Assembly (NCBI GenBank): GCA_002633025.1
Contig: NMRB01000120.1
Location: 7,927 to 71,926 of the forward strand
Source of the DNA: Notospermus geniculatus
Taxonomy: Eukaryota > Nemertea > Pilidiophora > Heteronemertea > Lineidae
Reading direction: 5' to 3'
Length of the DNA stretch: 64,000 nt
The position numbers and the translations under genes were made by a program. This document shows positions 37,639 to 49,966 of the stretch, in pieces (the first letter of the stretch is position 1; each line of letters opens with the position of its first letter). The notes beneath the pieces were generated by a model. That model had not been told where the DNA came from and did not search any database. It saw nothing but the letters and a program-made list of their open reading frames with translations.

Positions 37639-38807
37639 ACGAAACGACGTTTCGCCAGGTAACTTGTTCATCTTAATAGCATAGTGAAGCAGGATGTGGT
37701 GCTCAATAAACTCTCGTTGCATAGTTAACGCCCAACACAGGACGGGGCTGATTTGTGTGGGTCTGTTCAAATTCAGGTTTTTTTTATGGGTTATTAAAAA
37801 ATAAGATGCCCGAAATGAGGCTCGAAATGAGGAACATTTCTCTCAACAGCCACAAATTTTCCCAACGGCTTGTATTTTTACTGCAAACAGCGACAAAAAG
37901 AAATGCCCTCGGTGGAATCCATATAAATAGCAAGGAAAAAACATACATGTACATGTACATTGTAAGTACGATTTGGGGCCACGTAGTTATCGGGAATATG
38001 TGCTTTTTTACTCTTCATAGCGCATTTTGTTGTGCAATAGAATAAACTTCCTGTGATAGGTATTTTTCAAACAGATCTTCGTTCTCTTGGTAATCATTTG
38101 CCCGCCATATTTCTACTGCCGTCATCGTGCCCGAACTTTGGCCGACTGGGATGAACGGCATTCTTCATGCATGATATCTTCGGAACACGTTGCCTTCCTG
38201 TCCCATTTCAACAGCAAATCGATTTGTCATTTGCATTTCCATATGTGACCCAAGACAACTTGGAATAATGCCACACTCGCTTTGGAACATTGATAGCCGG
38301 AAGCTTGCTGTTCCTTATAATTTGTATTATCTTGTGATATTCCATTCACCTTCATGACGGCGATCGGCAAAAACGCATAACACGTCGACCGAAAAAGATT
38401 ATTCCTTCTTATGCCGTACTCTCAGGTTTTTGCTAATCGAATTACACAGTGTGATTGATTAGGACTCAATCTTCATCGAACTCTCTTCAAATGACTTGAA
38501 ATGGTACGGTCGACTGACGGATATCCGGCAGTATCATCTAGTTATAGCCTAATGAGTTATCGTCTTCGCCGATTAAGTTGACAGCTTTGACGCACGATGA
38601 CAGAGGAAGGAAGTGCTTTATGAGATAGACTCGGGATTTTTTCTCTCGAATAGGCTATCCATCTCAGATTTGCCCCTCTCGGAACAGAGACTAGCTTGTT
38701 TTTTGGTCTGATACAACCGAAGAAGACTGATCACTATAAAAAGAAAGTTTTAAGAACAGTTGTCCCCAATAAACATCGAAAGTTGGTAATAACGAAAGGA
38801 AATCTAA
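37639..38807. other. 3' flank of the opsin, no further gene seen
   Basis: AATAAA occurs at 37705-37710 and 38041-38046. No coding sequence is recognised. Confidence 0.45.
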
Positions 38808-39053
38808 TTTTAAAGCCATACAATCACGAGAGCTGCCGTAGCCGTCGATTCACATTTTGGTTTGAACAAAAATGTAACAAAGTTCCTTAACAAAAGTTAG
38901 ATGACGAAAAACAAGTGTTGTGGCCTCAGAGTCGATCATCAATCAGATTATTTCACATGGAAGCATGCCACTTTCACGTGACTTTTTCAACGAGTGTTCG
39001 AACCAAAATGTGAATCGACGGCTACGGTAGCTCTCGTGATTATGGCTTTAAAA
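38808..39053. mobile_element. 246-bp MITE
   Basis: TTTTAAAGCCATACAATCAC on the left and its near inverse on the right, with matching CCGTCGATTCACATTTTGGT inside. Inverted ends are about 55 bases. Confidence 0.8.
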
Positions 39054-39252
39054 GCAATGCCCATGGAGATGTGAGTTATCTTGTTAATTGGCGAATTACG
39101 ACCTCTGGTGCTTCATATTTTCTGTTCAAAATTTAATTATTCTACTGTGGAATGTACAATATTGGCAACCAAAAATGAAATTTTCGCATGAAGAATGGTC
39201 GGCTTGCATAATCTCATTAGGAAGCTGTTTCCATTAAATAGCGAACATAGAC

Positions 39253-39561
39253 TTAAAGGTGCTCTACCTAGTTCGAATTGTAAACATTACGGTTTGTTTA
39301 TTTACATGGTTGATTATAATACATGTAGTTATTTTTCGTCGGACAGGTGGCAGCACCGTGTATACCAAGATTAATGTTATCTATTTTTATATCTTGATAA
39401 ATATTCTTGTAACTGAAATATATTTATGCTTTCACGCTCAAAAACAAGCAAAAAGTTGTGAAAGGCGAGATTTAATTCGATTTTATCTGATTTGTTAGTA
39501 CCAGAAGTTGACAATAGGTGGCACACCGTAATGTTTACAATTCGAACTAGAGCACCTTTAA
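39253..39561. mobile_element. 309-bp MITE with TTAA ends, copy 2
   Basis: The reverse-orientation copy of 27299-27600. Both ends read TTAAAGGTGCTC inward. Confidence 0.85.
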
Positions 39562-40809
39562 GGACTGGCGAATGATAAATTGTTTCATATGGATACAGAC
39601 GGACCTACATGTAACTCCCCCAGTGACCTAACGATGCATAATACACCAAAATGGCCGAAATCTCTTGGCGATACCACTTGTAACATGGTTATAAACCAAC
39701 GTCAGCGCAGTTCTCTAGGGGCAGAAGTCATATGTATAATTGATCATAAATAAATCGAACACCAAATGCATTAGTCAAACGGTCATTTTGCCTCGACATT
39801 ATCCAGACACATGTACATCACATTAGACGGAACTTCATGTGCAGGAATTCTCCCATCGATGTGGTGACGCATTGCTGTGCGTATACACTAGTCGCTATAT
39901 CTGCTGACACTGGCCAACACAGGCAAAAGTAAAATCCGGAGCATTCTATTAGGTTTTCGAGGGTTGTGGTGCAAAAAACGAGTGGAAAAGTCATCATTTG
40001 TGATGGAATGTTGCAAGATCGATGCAATATGAAGCGGATGAAACATTGCCTTCAGCATCTTCAGCCGGCAAACAGGCTGCGCAGCGTGCGGTACATGTCA
40101 ACAGCGTCGTGGGACCGGCTTTGGTGGATTATTTTCTGATGATTTAGGATGTTGACTACATAACTCTTCCTTCATTCGGTCTGTTGGAATACGAGCAGTC
40201 AACTGGACGTATCGATTTCCTTCAATTCACCGAGGAAACTTAGTTCACCGTTAGATTCCTCTTCAATTCGCCTTCGCGAAAATTTCAAGAGTATCTGCAG
40301 CTGTGAACGAAAATTGGGAATACAATGTACTTCACTTGACTAAATACAATTTAGATATAATGGTCTCGATATCGTGAACTGGAGGTTTATAAATTACCTC
40401 AACTCTTCTCTCCCGGCGTTACCGGACATCCAATTCGCGGGCTATACACATGTATTACGTCTCTCAACATTTATTGAGATTCTTTAGCATCAGCATTGTG
40501 GTACGTGTAATTGAGATATTGCAGAGGACAAACGAAAATTCATTTGGGAAACACGCGCTGAGCATCAGTACGGAACGGTTTGGGAAAATTAGGACTGAAG
40601 TTGGGTATGTAGACCATCATTTTCTTGCCTTGCATAGCGTCAGACGTTGGGAGGAGAAGGCATGACTTTGTTGATACAACGATGTGTGATACGTGTGAAG
40701 TCTTGGGTCAAAGTTCCAACGACGCGTACAGGTACCACAGAACAATACTTTGACAGCCAAAAGTCTGAACAAGATCATTCGTGACTCCAAGGAACAAGCC
40801 TGGGTCAAA
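39562..40809. other. no gene seen
   Basis: Only short open frames without homology or splice context. No strong repeat recognised. Confidence 0.35.
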
Positions 40810-40941
40810 ATGCGGCTGGAAATATGCGTTCTGTTCCTTGCTATCTTATTGATCTGTATTCTGATGACGGTGGTCATCGTCAGGTTCTACATAGCCAGGC
40901 CTGAGGGACATGAGTGGTGGAAAGAAATGCAGGATCACGGG
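40810..40941 (+). CDS. possible first exon of a small or type II membrane protein
   Basis: From ATG 40810 the frame encodes MRLEICVLFLAILLICILMT and on through a hydrophobic stretch of about 25 residues, then a polar segment (ARPEGHEWWKEMQDHG). A possible donor (CACGG|GTAATC) follows at 40942; unspliced, the frame reaches a stop almost at once. One membrane anchor close to the N-terminus is the layout of type II Golgi enzymes and of many small proteins. No downstream exon was recognised. It may be chance. Confidence 0.2.
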
Positions 40942-42212
40942 TAATCCCTGATGCTGCCTACTGGGACACTGTCATTATTGCTGGCGAGCGGCCAACTTGT
41001 CATCAGTACGCCTTTGATAGGAAGCGGAATGGTTTACCTTGTCATGGATACATCACCAGCAGTGGTAGATGTACAAAGAATTGGAAAAGGAATCATGAAC
41101 ACACGGTCGCAAAGCCAGTGACAAAGACGCTGGTATGACCATGGCTGCAGGAACTAGCCTATAGCGGGTGACGAAGTTATCATTATGTGGAAATTTCAAA
41201 AGATGGACGCCATCACGAGGGATACGGCAAAGAAGAGAAACCATGGGCATAACAATGCCATGCAAATGTGCGGCAAGTATGCAGGGAGAGATTCTGGCCG
41301 TGGATCCGCACCAAATGAAAACAGACAAGTGAATGCGTCATTTCTGGCTGGGATAAATTTTAATTCGATGATAGGGACAACCACCACCACAGCAATTATA
41401 GTGTGCCGGTGACTTGAATAGTGCGTGTAGTGCTCATCAAATCCGCAAGTGCCTTCCCGTTCCCGCCGTGGTCACCCAAAGCATGCCAAGTACAAGTGGG
41501 ATATTAGTTGTACCGACTACTCCAGCATCGTTGAAGATTGGGAGAATTTAATTAAAGTTGAATTGCGTGGTTGACAGTGTGCGCATGGCGTGAGCTGATC
41601 GAGTAGCCTATACCAATTCTCGCTGTAGATGTACAGAGGTGGCGAGTTTCTATCAAATTTTGCGTTGTTCTCAACTATCACGTGAGGTCCACCAATCTTT
41701 GATGACTCTTTAATGACAAACACTTTGATAGAATGTATCATCACGTCAGGACAGCCCTAGCCCAACATTTCCCTTCAACACTCCCTCACAACAACCTGTT
41801 TCCCGTCTTCAACGAAAGATAAGCCATGAATCAGCTTTCAGACCGAGGTAAACATAGAGATAAAGAAATATCAAAATACATGTACCTGCGAGTAGATTTG
41901 TACGTAGATTTATGTGCATGAAATTTTAACCTTCCAAAACGATTGTTTTATCGTAATTTTGATATTTTGGGACACATCAATGCCGTCTCTACGTAATAGG
42001 TACAGGCCGGTTATCTTCTCTAAGTGCATATTTGTCAGCTGTTACCAAAACAACCCGAGTGCAATAGCTTCGCAATATCAAGGCCGTTTTCCAACAATAG
42101 AGCAGAGAGAAAGATTGGCCCACGTCAAACCTTTTCTGCAAGGCAGCCTGAGCAACCCAGTAGCACCAGTCATCAGTTATTAGGTGAAGGCAGCTCATCT
42201 CAGGTGAGTTGT
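40942..42212. other. no gene seen
   Basis: Short unrecognised frames only. Confidence 0.3.
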
Positions 42213-42405
42213 TATGTCTACATCATCATACATTTGTATGATGATGTTCATGATCGGTGTGGACCGTTTTCCCTACAAACCTGAATACCATCCAACACGT
42301 ATGATGATGTTCAAACTTTTAGCTGCATTGTGTAGACGGAAATCCACAACAAGCTTGGACATCATCATACAAATGTATGATGATGTTTTGAACAAATGTA
42401 TGATC
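42213..42405. repeat. ATCATCATACATTTGTATGATGAT palindromes
   Basis: The 24-base self-complementary word around 42224-42245 recurs inverted near 42363-42385, with GTCTACA / TGTAGAC further out. It looks like a small foldback element of about 190-220 bp. Confidence 0.6.
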
Positions 42406-42923
42406 GTGTAGACGGGCCTTTAGGCAGAGAAGGTCATCCCTACGGCCGTTAGACTTCAAAGTAACCCATATTTTGCAGTACCAAGAGGAGTACGGTTATA
42501 TTTTTCACCTGAACACCGGGTGAGATAGCCTTGCTGGATGAACAACACCGTGTTTGTCGTATAACAACAATGGTGGATGACATCAAAAATAGATAAGATC
42601 CACCGGAACGGAGTTGCCATTTTTATAAATCGATTCTATTCATACATGTAACAGCGATAAATTTATCACCCTTAATTCGTTTGCAAACCGCCGAAGGTAC
42701 ATGTATCTCCAGTGCCATTTTTCAAGGCCAAGATCACTGGTATTTTCAGCTTTGTTCGAGCTGTTTACATGTATCTCGCTTTGTTTTCCTATATACCCTA
42801 GAAGATAATTTATCAGAGAATCAGACTTGTGCACTTCATGAGGGCCTATAAAGGGTAGTCCAGTTACATTCACGTGATCGAGGAAGTTTTCCAGATGTAG
42901 ACTTGACCCACACGGGATACGCA

Positions 42924-43919
42924 ATGACTCCGTTAATTGATAATACGGCGAACATGCCAGCAACTGAGAGACAAATTGAGTCGTCCGGCATGTCTGTTAC
43001 TGACATCATCGGTTACATTCACGGGTACTTGCTTCTTTTCATTATTTTTATTGGTTTGATCGGAAACGGTCTAACACTCATCATCTTCTACCGTTCCAAG
43101 CGACGCAATGACCCAAACGTGCAGTACTTCACTTGTGTCACCATTGGCGACACGGGGGTACTACTCGGCCTCGCCTTTCCCGACTGGGTAAAATACGGAA
43201 TGCCGTACGTCACCGGACACAGCTCCGTGAACCTTTATGCCCTATCGGATCTATCGTGCAAGTGTCTACTGTTCGGTTACAATGTCGGCGCCACGTTTTC
43301 CGCACTTTGTTTGGCTACATTCACCGCAGAGAGGGCGATGTTTGTTTGGTTTCCTTTCAAACGGGCATTGTTCACCAGCAAGAAGCGGATGTACGTCATC
43401 GCGGTGATAGTCCTTGCTAGTATTGCAGCCAATCTGCACATTGCTATATATTTCGAGTCTCGCGTTGTATTCGGACAGCGAAAATGTGTCAACAAATACT
43501 TCAGTTTCGGTTTCTTCATCGAGAACCTACGATATGTGATTATTCCGTGCGTAGTGATATTCGTTTCCAATGCACTGATCATCATCGGGATGATCATGTC
43601 AAGACGCAAAAATAAAGCAGTATCTATTCAAAAACAGAGTCGTGATAAAAAATCCAGTACGTTCGTCGGCCTACTCCTCGTGTCATTTTTCTACGTCGTT
43701 TTCAATATTCCTCGCTTAGTTAATTATACAGTTTTCCAAAATTTCATAAAATCTGGGGGTGATTTTAGAGGATCTTACGCGAAATTACTGTCCAACGTCG
43801 CGAAATTCTGTGTGATTTTCTGGCTCCTCAACTATTGCACGAATTTCGTGATTTATGGCGCGTCGTTGCCATTTTACAGAAAAGGGGTATATCGACTTTT
43901 GAAATGTGGGAGGAAATGA
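42924..43919 (+). CDS. rhodopsin-family GPCR, single exon, atypical switch motifs
   Basis: 331 residues from ATG 42924. The frame is open slightly further upstream but has no earlier ATG. Seven hydrophobic segments: TM1 with IGLIGNGLTLIIF, TM2 with IGDTGVLLGLA, TM3 starting at the disulfide-type cysteine CKCLLFGYN and ending TAERAMFVWFPF, TM4 after KRMYVIAVIV, TM5 with RYVIIPCVVIFVSNALIII, TM6 with FYVVFNIPRLV, TM7 with LLNYCTNFVIYG. The class A anchors N1.50, D2.50, R3.50, P6.50 and Y7.53 are present. The E/DRY motif reads ERA, CWxP reads FNIP, and NPxxY reads NFVIY. Three N-terminal Met codons leave the exact start open. It resembles lineage-expanded orphan receptors of marine invertebrates; the ligand is unknown. 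Intact frame, likely functional. Confidence 0.85.
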   Translation: MTPLIDNTANMPATERQIESSGMSVTDIIGYIHGYLLLFIIFIGLIGNGLTLIIFYRSKRRNDPNVQYFTCVTIGDTGVLLGLAFPDWVKYGMPYVTGHSSVNLYALSDLSCKCLLFGYNVGATFSALCLATFTAERAMFVWFPFKRALFTSKKRMYVIAVIVLASIAANLHIAIYFESRVVFGQRKCVNKYFSFGFFIENLRYVIIPCVVIFVSNALIIIGMIMSRRKNKAVSIQKQSRDKKSSTFVGLLLVSFFYVVFNIPRLVNYTVFQNFIKSGGDFRGSYAKLLSNVAKFCVIFWLLNYCTNFVIYGASLPFYRKGVYRLLKCGRK

Positions 43920-45270
43920 GTCATCAAACAGGTACGACTGCCACGGAGATATTATTAAAACCCAAGATCGTCAACAGGCCCGGCCAAAGTCAGCAGATAG
44001 GCCTATGTAGGCCTAGATATTTGACGCGTCGTGATCCCTTGGCAGCTTTTTATTAAACAGCTTATCAAGAAACGAATGTAGTTCGTTCGATCATCGGCAG
44101 GAAACGTCTTTGTTGAGACTGCACCGATAATGGTCAGAACCTTCAACCAACACGGGTATCGACAACAGCAGCAGATCTGCGCAAAATACACCCCAGAAAA
44201 GTCTTGAATTTTTGTATCTTCCACAAAATACATGATGATGCTCAATCACCAATAGCGTGATAGTTAGCTTCAGTACAAGCCAGTTTGGTCAAATTTCGTC
44301 TAAGTAAGAAAGAAGTACATAACTGCCGTATGTCGTTTTCGTAGTTTATTAAATGTCGCACAAAGAGGACTTTTATAGTCACTGATGTAGCACCACAATT
44401 TAAAGCTTTAAAAGACTTTCTGAGGTCCAGCTCACATCAACGTGACGGGAAGTTGCAGTGCTAGAGAGCCCCCACAGCAAGCCTATGCATGTTCAGTCTG
44501 TTCATCAAATTCCTGAAAAAAAGGCAAGAGGTCAGCAGTCAATTATGTAACAAATTCACTTGCTTGCACAAAGACATGATACAGGCAGTGGCGAAGTCTC
44601 ATTTTAGAAAAAAAAACAACGGACCGACTGCAGTCATGAGGTGCCGCGAGTCCATACCGACGGCAATTTGTTTGCAGGAAATTTCCAGACTTGATCTTAT
44701 ATCCCTGTTCCATTTTCTAGGCCATGGACCCGATGAAAGTATACTGCATTTATTTGCTACTTTTATCTGGTCTTCATCTAGAGAAACGTCACGCGTAGGC
44801 CTATGCTTGGGGTCAAACTTCGTGATCTCCGCAAAATATAACAAGTCATGTACATGATTTGGAAACACATCAGCTTCCTGGTCTATGATCTACGACAACC
44901 TACTTCGACGATGATGTACGTAACATCTCCAATTAGGCCTACTACATGTAGAATGATGCAAGAAAAAACTAGGCCCTATCATGTATTACAGATACGGCCT
45001 ATAGCATGATACCCGTGGTGAGCACATACTCGCGGGATATGCATGTGGCCAGAGGATGGCATAAGGGGTAAAAATATAATGCCACCCACTTAAGGACCAC
45101 CCTCATGTCATTCTCAACATTCCCTGTGAAAATGGAGCCATTTCGATCAGAAGCCACAGAGGAGTTAGCGGGCGAACTTATAAAGTGCCACCGTCAATAG
45201 TATAGATGCTGTCGGGGAAACCAGTCACAGGTTTCGTCTGTTGGTTTTTATAATGAATTCACCCTTTATA
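43920..45270. other. intergenic, no gene seen
   Basis: It separates the convergent receptor (+) and transporter (-). AATAAA on the minus strand at 44749-44754 could end the transporter transcript. Open frames on both strands at 44489-44868 overlap and lack homology. Confidence 0.4.
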
Positions 45271-47967
45271 TCAATTTACCATTGTCATATCATTTTGCGG
45301 CACCTTAGCTTTTGACGATCGGCAAGAGCAATAATCTCGGAATGCTAGGGGTGCAAATGCAGCCATCCCAACCAACAGCGATATGCCACCAATTATGAAC
45401 GTCCATGTATATGACCCAGTGTTATCGTAGATAACGCCTGCAAGAAAAATACTCTACGATTATCCACAATCAAAATATAGGAAAAGCGTTACATTATGAC
45501 AGCAGCCGTAATGATCAACTTCAATGGGCCGAATTTATAAAACATAGCAAAAGCTACAAGCCAAAGCCCCAAGGCCAAGCTTTTGCTTGTCAAGGAGAAG
45601 CACAAGCCAAAGAATTTACTCACAAACTTATTCATAATCAATTGTTTAACCCAATGACCTTTTCTGAAGCACGATTTTCTATCTGATGAAGCTAATGCTC
45701 GCAAGACAAAGCTTCTGCTAATTCTTATAGGGAGTTGCTTGTTCTGTGAAGCAAAAGCGAAATTTTATAAATACCTCTTCAAGAAAAAGCCCAGAAAAAG
45801 CAAATGCTAGTTTTTATGAATTCGGCCCAATAGACCAGTCGCCTAAGCAAAAGTACCGAACTGTTGAAATTTTCACGGACGACGCACCCGGAAGTCAGTT
45901 TTCAAATGGATCAGGACATAACAATTTGAACAACCCGGTCACACGAAATGTCTTTTAAGCTAACCCATGAGGCATTTCCTATGGCATGGCATTGTCCAAT
46001 CGGAATCACAACATTCCGTTTCTGCATGATGACTGACCAATCACGTACACAGTTATGATTGGTTGACGGTAGAATGGTGTGTGAACACACGGTGATACTC
46101 ACCAGCTACCGGCGGTCCTATCAAAGTACCGATTCCAGCCATCATAGCAATATATCCCATCCCGATTCCAAAATGGTAAAACCCGAGAAACCGCTCGGCC
46201 AGATTCTGCATGTAAACTCCATGAGGTGCAACGAAAAAGCCGAAGAGAACAGCATAGATAATAAACCCTGTGTACGAGTTCCTGATGAGGGGGCAGACGG
46301 GGGTGACAATCCCGGCGATGACGAAGGCGGTAAAGTGAGCCACTGGGATCACCACCTTCGGGTGCTGCCCGACGAGCGAGAAAAACAACCTGCCAGCGAA
46401 GTTCGCAATGCCAGCAGCAGAAAACATCAAGCTGGCTTTATGTCCGTCAATACCCTGCGTCTGGGCGAAAGCCACCATGTGAAAAAACACCACTGAGATT
46501 CCGAAAGTGACGGCCGAATACACGAATAACAAAACTAAGAATTTCGTCTTTTTGAAGACAGCTAAGTGAGCATGAATGTCCTTCTCGTTTGCCTTTTCCA
46601 CGTAGCCTTTATCTTTGCTCTCATTTCTCAGAAGCTTCGCCAGTACTCTAGCGTCTACCGGCCGCATGAACATGGCTAGGACAACAGCCTGGAGAGGAAA
46701 TCCAGCCAAAATGACCAACGATGCTCTCCAACCGACGATATCGATAAGCCATTGAGCCAGGGGCGGATAGAAAAATATCCCAGCACCGATACCGGAAAGA
46801 GCGATCCCGGTTGCTAATGGCCGGTGCTTATCGAAGTAGAACCCGACGATAATGACGGATGGAGTGAAAGCAAGTCCGATACCAAGACCTGAAAAGGAGA
46901 GCGTGGATTAGCGTAAGTTCGGGGAAAACTTCACCCGTCTCGCATTCTGCACAGACTGTGCATCTTCGTCATTGGGAAAAGCACAGAAATTCACGACGAA
47001 TTTCCATCGGGAAATTGAGAATCCGTTGCGGATGAACCTACCTGGTATGACTCCGAGAGTCAAAATGAAGACAGGGACGCTACGGGCCACCATCCCCGAG
47101 ATTAAGATACCAAAGGAGGCCACTAGAGCTCCAGCAATCAGGACGATGCGAGAACCAAACCAGTTACATAGGGTACTGCTAAGAGGCCCTGTGAAGGAAG
47201 TGACAAGTGTGTCTATCACTGCGAACAACTCGTTGCATTTCCTTGCCGTACGAAAAAAGCGTTTTTTAGTGGTAATGTTCCACGCCTACAAGCACATTTC
47301 AAGCAGTGACAGCGATTGAGAGGCGGGTATCAAAATGTCAGACGCCACACAGCAACATGGCCAATTGCGAAAAATGATTCAAGAACCACGACCCGGTATG
47401 GTGGTTTCAAACCCTTACCAAGCAATAGAAACAATGAAGTATTCACAGCTCCTATCCAGGAGACAACTCCCAAACCCTTCTCGTACTCTTCATGTAAGAT
47501 GATATAATAGCTGCTAGGTAGGAAGCTGCTGGCCATCAGGAAGGATTGTACAAGGAAGGAGGACACCATTACTACCCACGACCACGATGTCTCAATGCTT
47601 TTCTCCTTGTCCTCTTCATCATTGCCTTAAAATATATGTGTGCATTATTATAGAGTTTTCGCAAAGTAAAGCCAACGCGAACGTCTGTCCTTTTGTTTGG
47701 TGCTCTCTTCGAGGCATCGAACAATGGGTTTGGCGTTCGCGTTGGCGTTTCGGGTGCTTTGCGGAAATGACGTCATGTTGACAAAAAAGCTAAGTTTTAC
47801 CCAACTAGGAAAATGTTGCATGCTCCGTCACGGCATGTCACGGAAAGACTACTTCATTGCAAGTTGCAGCTGGTTATCAATTGGGCATCGAGTAGACCAG
47901 GCGAAGACGGGCCTGGGAACTCACCATCTCCAACGATGAAATCCTTGCCTTCAGCCCTATTTGCCAT
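45271..47967 (-). CDS. monocarboxylate transporter-like protein (SLC16 family, MFS)
   Basis: Exons in transcript order: 47925-47967, 47419-47625, 47042-47218, 46103-46888, 45271-45437. Phases agree and the total is 459 residues. It is a plasma-membrane twelve-helix major-facilitator carrier; SLC16 members move lactate, pyruvate, ketone bodies, thyroid hormone or other small acids, usually with a proton. Seen here: the TM1 region SWSWVVMVSSFL, which matches the family DGGWGWVV signature but with ETS in place of DGG; the TM5 motif GFYFDKHRPLATGIALSG; a charged central loop (RNESKDKGYVEKANEKD) between the two halves; and TM8 GIANFAGRLFF with the conserved arginine. Substrate cannot be read from the sequence. 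The very short first coding exon (14 codons) starts at ATG 47967. Intron 4 holds an inverted-repeat element. Confidence 0.92.
45524..45829. mobile_element. 306-bp MITE in transporter intron 4
   Basis: The left end TGGGCCGAATTTATAAAACA is mirrored by TTTTTATGAATTCGGCCCA at the right. The interior is rich in CAAAAGCTA/GCTTTTGC words. Confidence 0.75.
47651..47770. mobile_element. 120-bp inverted-repeat element in transporter intron 1
   Basis: ATAGAGTTTTCGCAAAG on the left, CTTTGCGGAAA on the right, with CCAACGCGAACG / CGTTCGCGTTGG mirrored inside. Same family as 29635-29840. Confidence 0.7.
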
Positions 47968-49840
47968 CGCAATCACAACCAAGTATCACAAAAGACTGAG
48001 GAAGATCTACATCTGAAACAAGTACCAGTATGGAGATTTATAGCAGTATATAGAGTTAGCTTTGTATCCGTGAGCGTATATACCCCATACGATAGTGCGT
48101 ATACCGGTAAAATGATGTCGATACATGTATCTTTTGATTGAGGTGTGCCAGGTGTGTAGGCGCAACTGTTACTAGTTTGTCGTCGGTTGCTTGAATTTTG
48201 AATAGAAGCAATACTGTATACTGCTACCATAGGCCTACTACTTTGTTCCTTGATAGTGGACTTTATAGCCTCGTTTACACGAGAGCAATTTCTCCGTACT
48301 CATGATGTGCAAATTTAGGTTCTTATATGTTGTGATTATGTCGCAATACTTTCGACCTCAAATAAAGTACCTACCGGTATACATATTCAAGTACCGGTAC
48401 TAATTCCCGCAGCAGGCCTACTGGGTGGCCAGTCGGACAGTTGGGAGTCCAACGGTCAATTTGACGATACCGTATAGTTTCCATGGTGAGGGATAGGCCT
48501 ACCCATTACATTATTTCATAGCTATTTGTCGTGCAGTGTTTTTACGGGCAAATAACAAGGCAAATAAAAAGTTGCTGAGGGAAATTACTGCATGGCTGAA
48601 TACGATGTACGGTAGGCCTAATGCGAGAGCCTCGTCATTCGTCAGATATGACTGTCATTCATTCCGGCTGAATGAGTGAAACGGGATATGACGCTGACGG
48701 AGAGAACGATTACTTACCAGCTCAGATCTCCAGCATCTGACCGATCTCTATGAAGCAGGCCTACGGTCACATGGCAAACAAGGAACAGGCCTGGAACACG
48801 GACTAACTCGAAGGCCGTTAACGCCATCTTGTGGGCCTACTAACATCTTCACATTTTGCAAACACACTGAACTCGTTTACGCCTCAAGCATTTTCAATAA
48901 ATCTTACTGGTGTCTTGTTGACGCTTGCATTTTAACCGAAAGGGGAGCGACACCGCCACGGGCGAATGCTTCTTTTAATACAGAATGATATTCATATTTC
49001 TTATGGGGCAGTTGCACGTCTGCAGTCAATTCGTTTGACCTTGTCCTAGTTATGAGATGCACAGACGCCAGAGTTACTCCCGGAGTTACTCAACCAAATT
49101 AAATGGCTTATTCAAGGTTGGCAATTAAAATGAATACGGTTGAATGGTAATTTGGTCTATCAAGGGCAATAAATCGAAGTTAATAGGGAATTGAACGAAG
49201 GTTTAAGAAACCAGTGACTTCTGAAATCTTATGTACGCCAGATTCGCAATGAGAAATACTACATGATGTATGTAGCCTACCGGTACGTACTGAAAGACAG
49301 GAAATGAAAAGGGATCAACAACGGGCACCGACGTCAACGAACCCCATCCATCCAGATAGAGAAGTACAGAAGTCAGAAAAGACGAGAAATTATTCACAGA
49401 CTTCACAAAGTGTGGATTCATGACCTCACCACGACACATGCATATCAGGCATGCAAATTATTTCATTTCATTTCATTGCATGATACTAGTACTTGTTTTG
49501 GGTATTGGGCGTGATGGCAAGTTTTTTGGGGGTACGTTTACGTCATTTCGGCGAAAACGAAACACAGAACGAGGGAGTAGGGAAACCTAACAAGCACCAA
49601 CGCTGTGAGAGATGGTGTGTTCATAGCAAAGCAGGCCTAAATATCAGAGAAAAATCCTTCTTGAGGGGCAGACGAAGGTTAGAAATACGTAGAACTCGGG
49701 AGACCCTCAGAGGAAATCTTTCCGAGGCCATACTCGACGCACGCACATTTCGACATAAAGTAGTCAGGACAAAATACATTTCAGATTCTGGCCATCGGAT
49801 ATCGCATACTTACTCGCGAATCGAACCCCGTATATCCGAT
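47968..49840. other. intergenic, no gene seen
   Basis: Upstream of the transporter. Dispersed AGGCCTA and ACCGGTAC words. An open frame reaching into the palindrome at 49841 has no homology. Confidence 0.4.
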
Positions 49841-49966
49841 ATTAGGGAGGTTTCGCAAGCGCCCGGTTAGGCCCTACGACGATGTTTATCTATTGTGTGG
49901 GTATACCCAAACAATAGATAAACGTCGTCGTATGGCCTAACCAGGCGCTTGCGAAACCTCCCTATT
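49841..49966. repeat. 126-bp near-perfect palindrome
   Basis: Arms of about 54 bases starting TAGGGAGGTTTCGCAAGCGC, with only a few mismatches, meet at a centre that is itself palindromic (TGGGTATACCCA). Its ends resemble those of the elements at 29472, 29635 and 47651. Confidence 0.85.

Noticed and set aside
44489-44868. Overlapping frames on both strands (122 and 89 codons), one with a kinase-like DPKHRPT string
   Set aside because: The string alone is too short; no other kinase motif or exon is nearby.
49493-49870. 125-codon plus-strand frame
   Set aside because: The C-terminal part lies in a palindrome and the rest has no recognisable domain.
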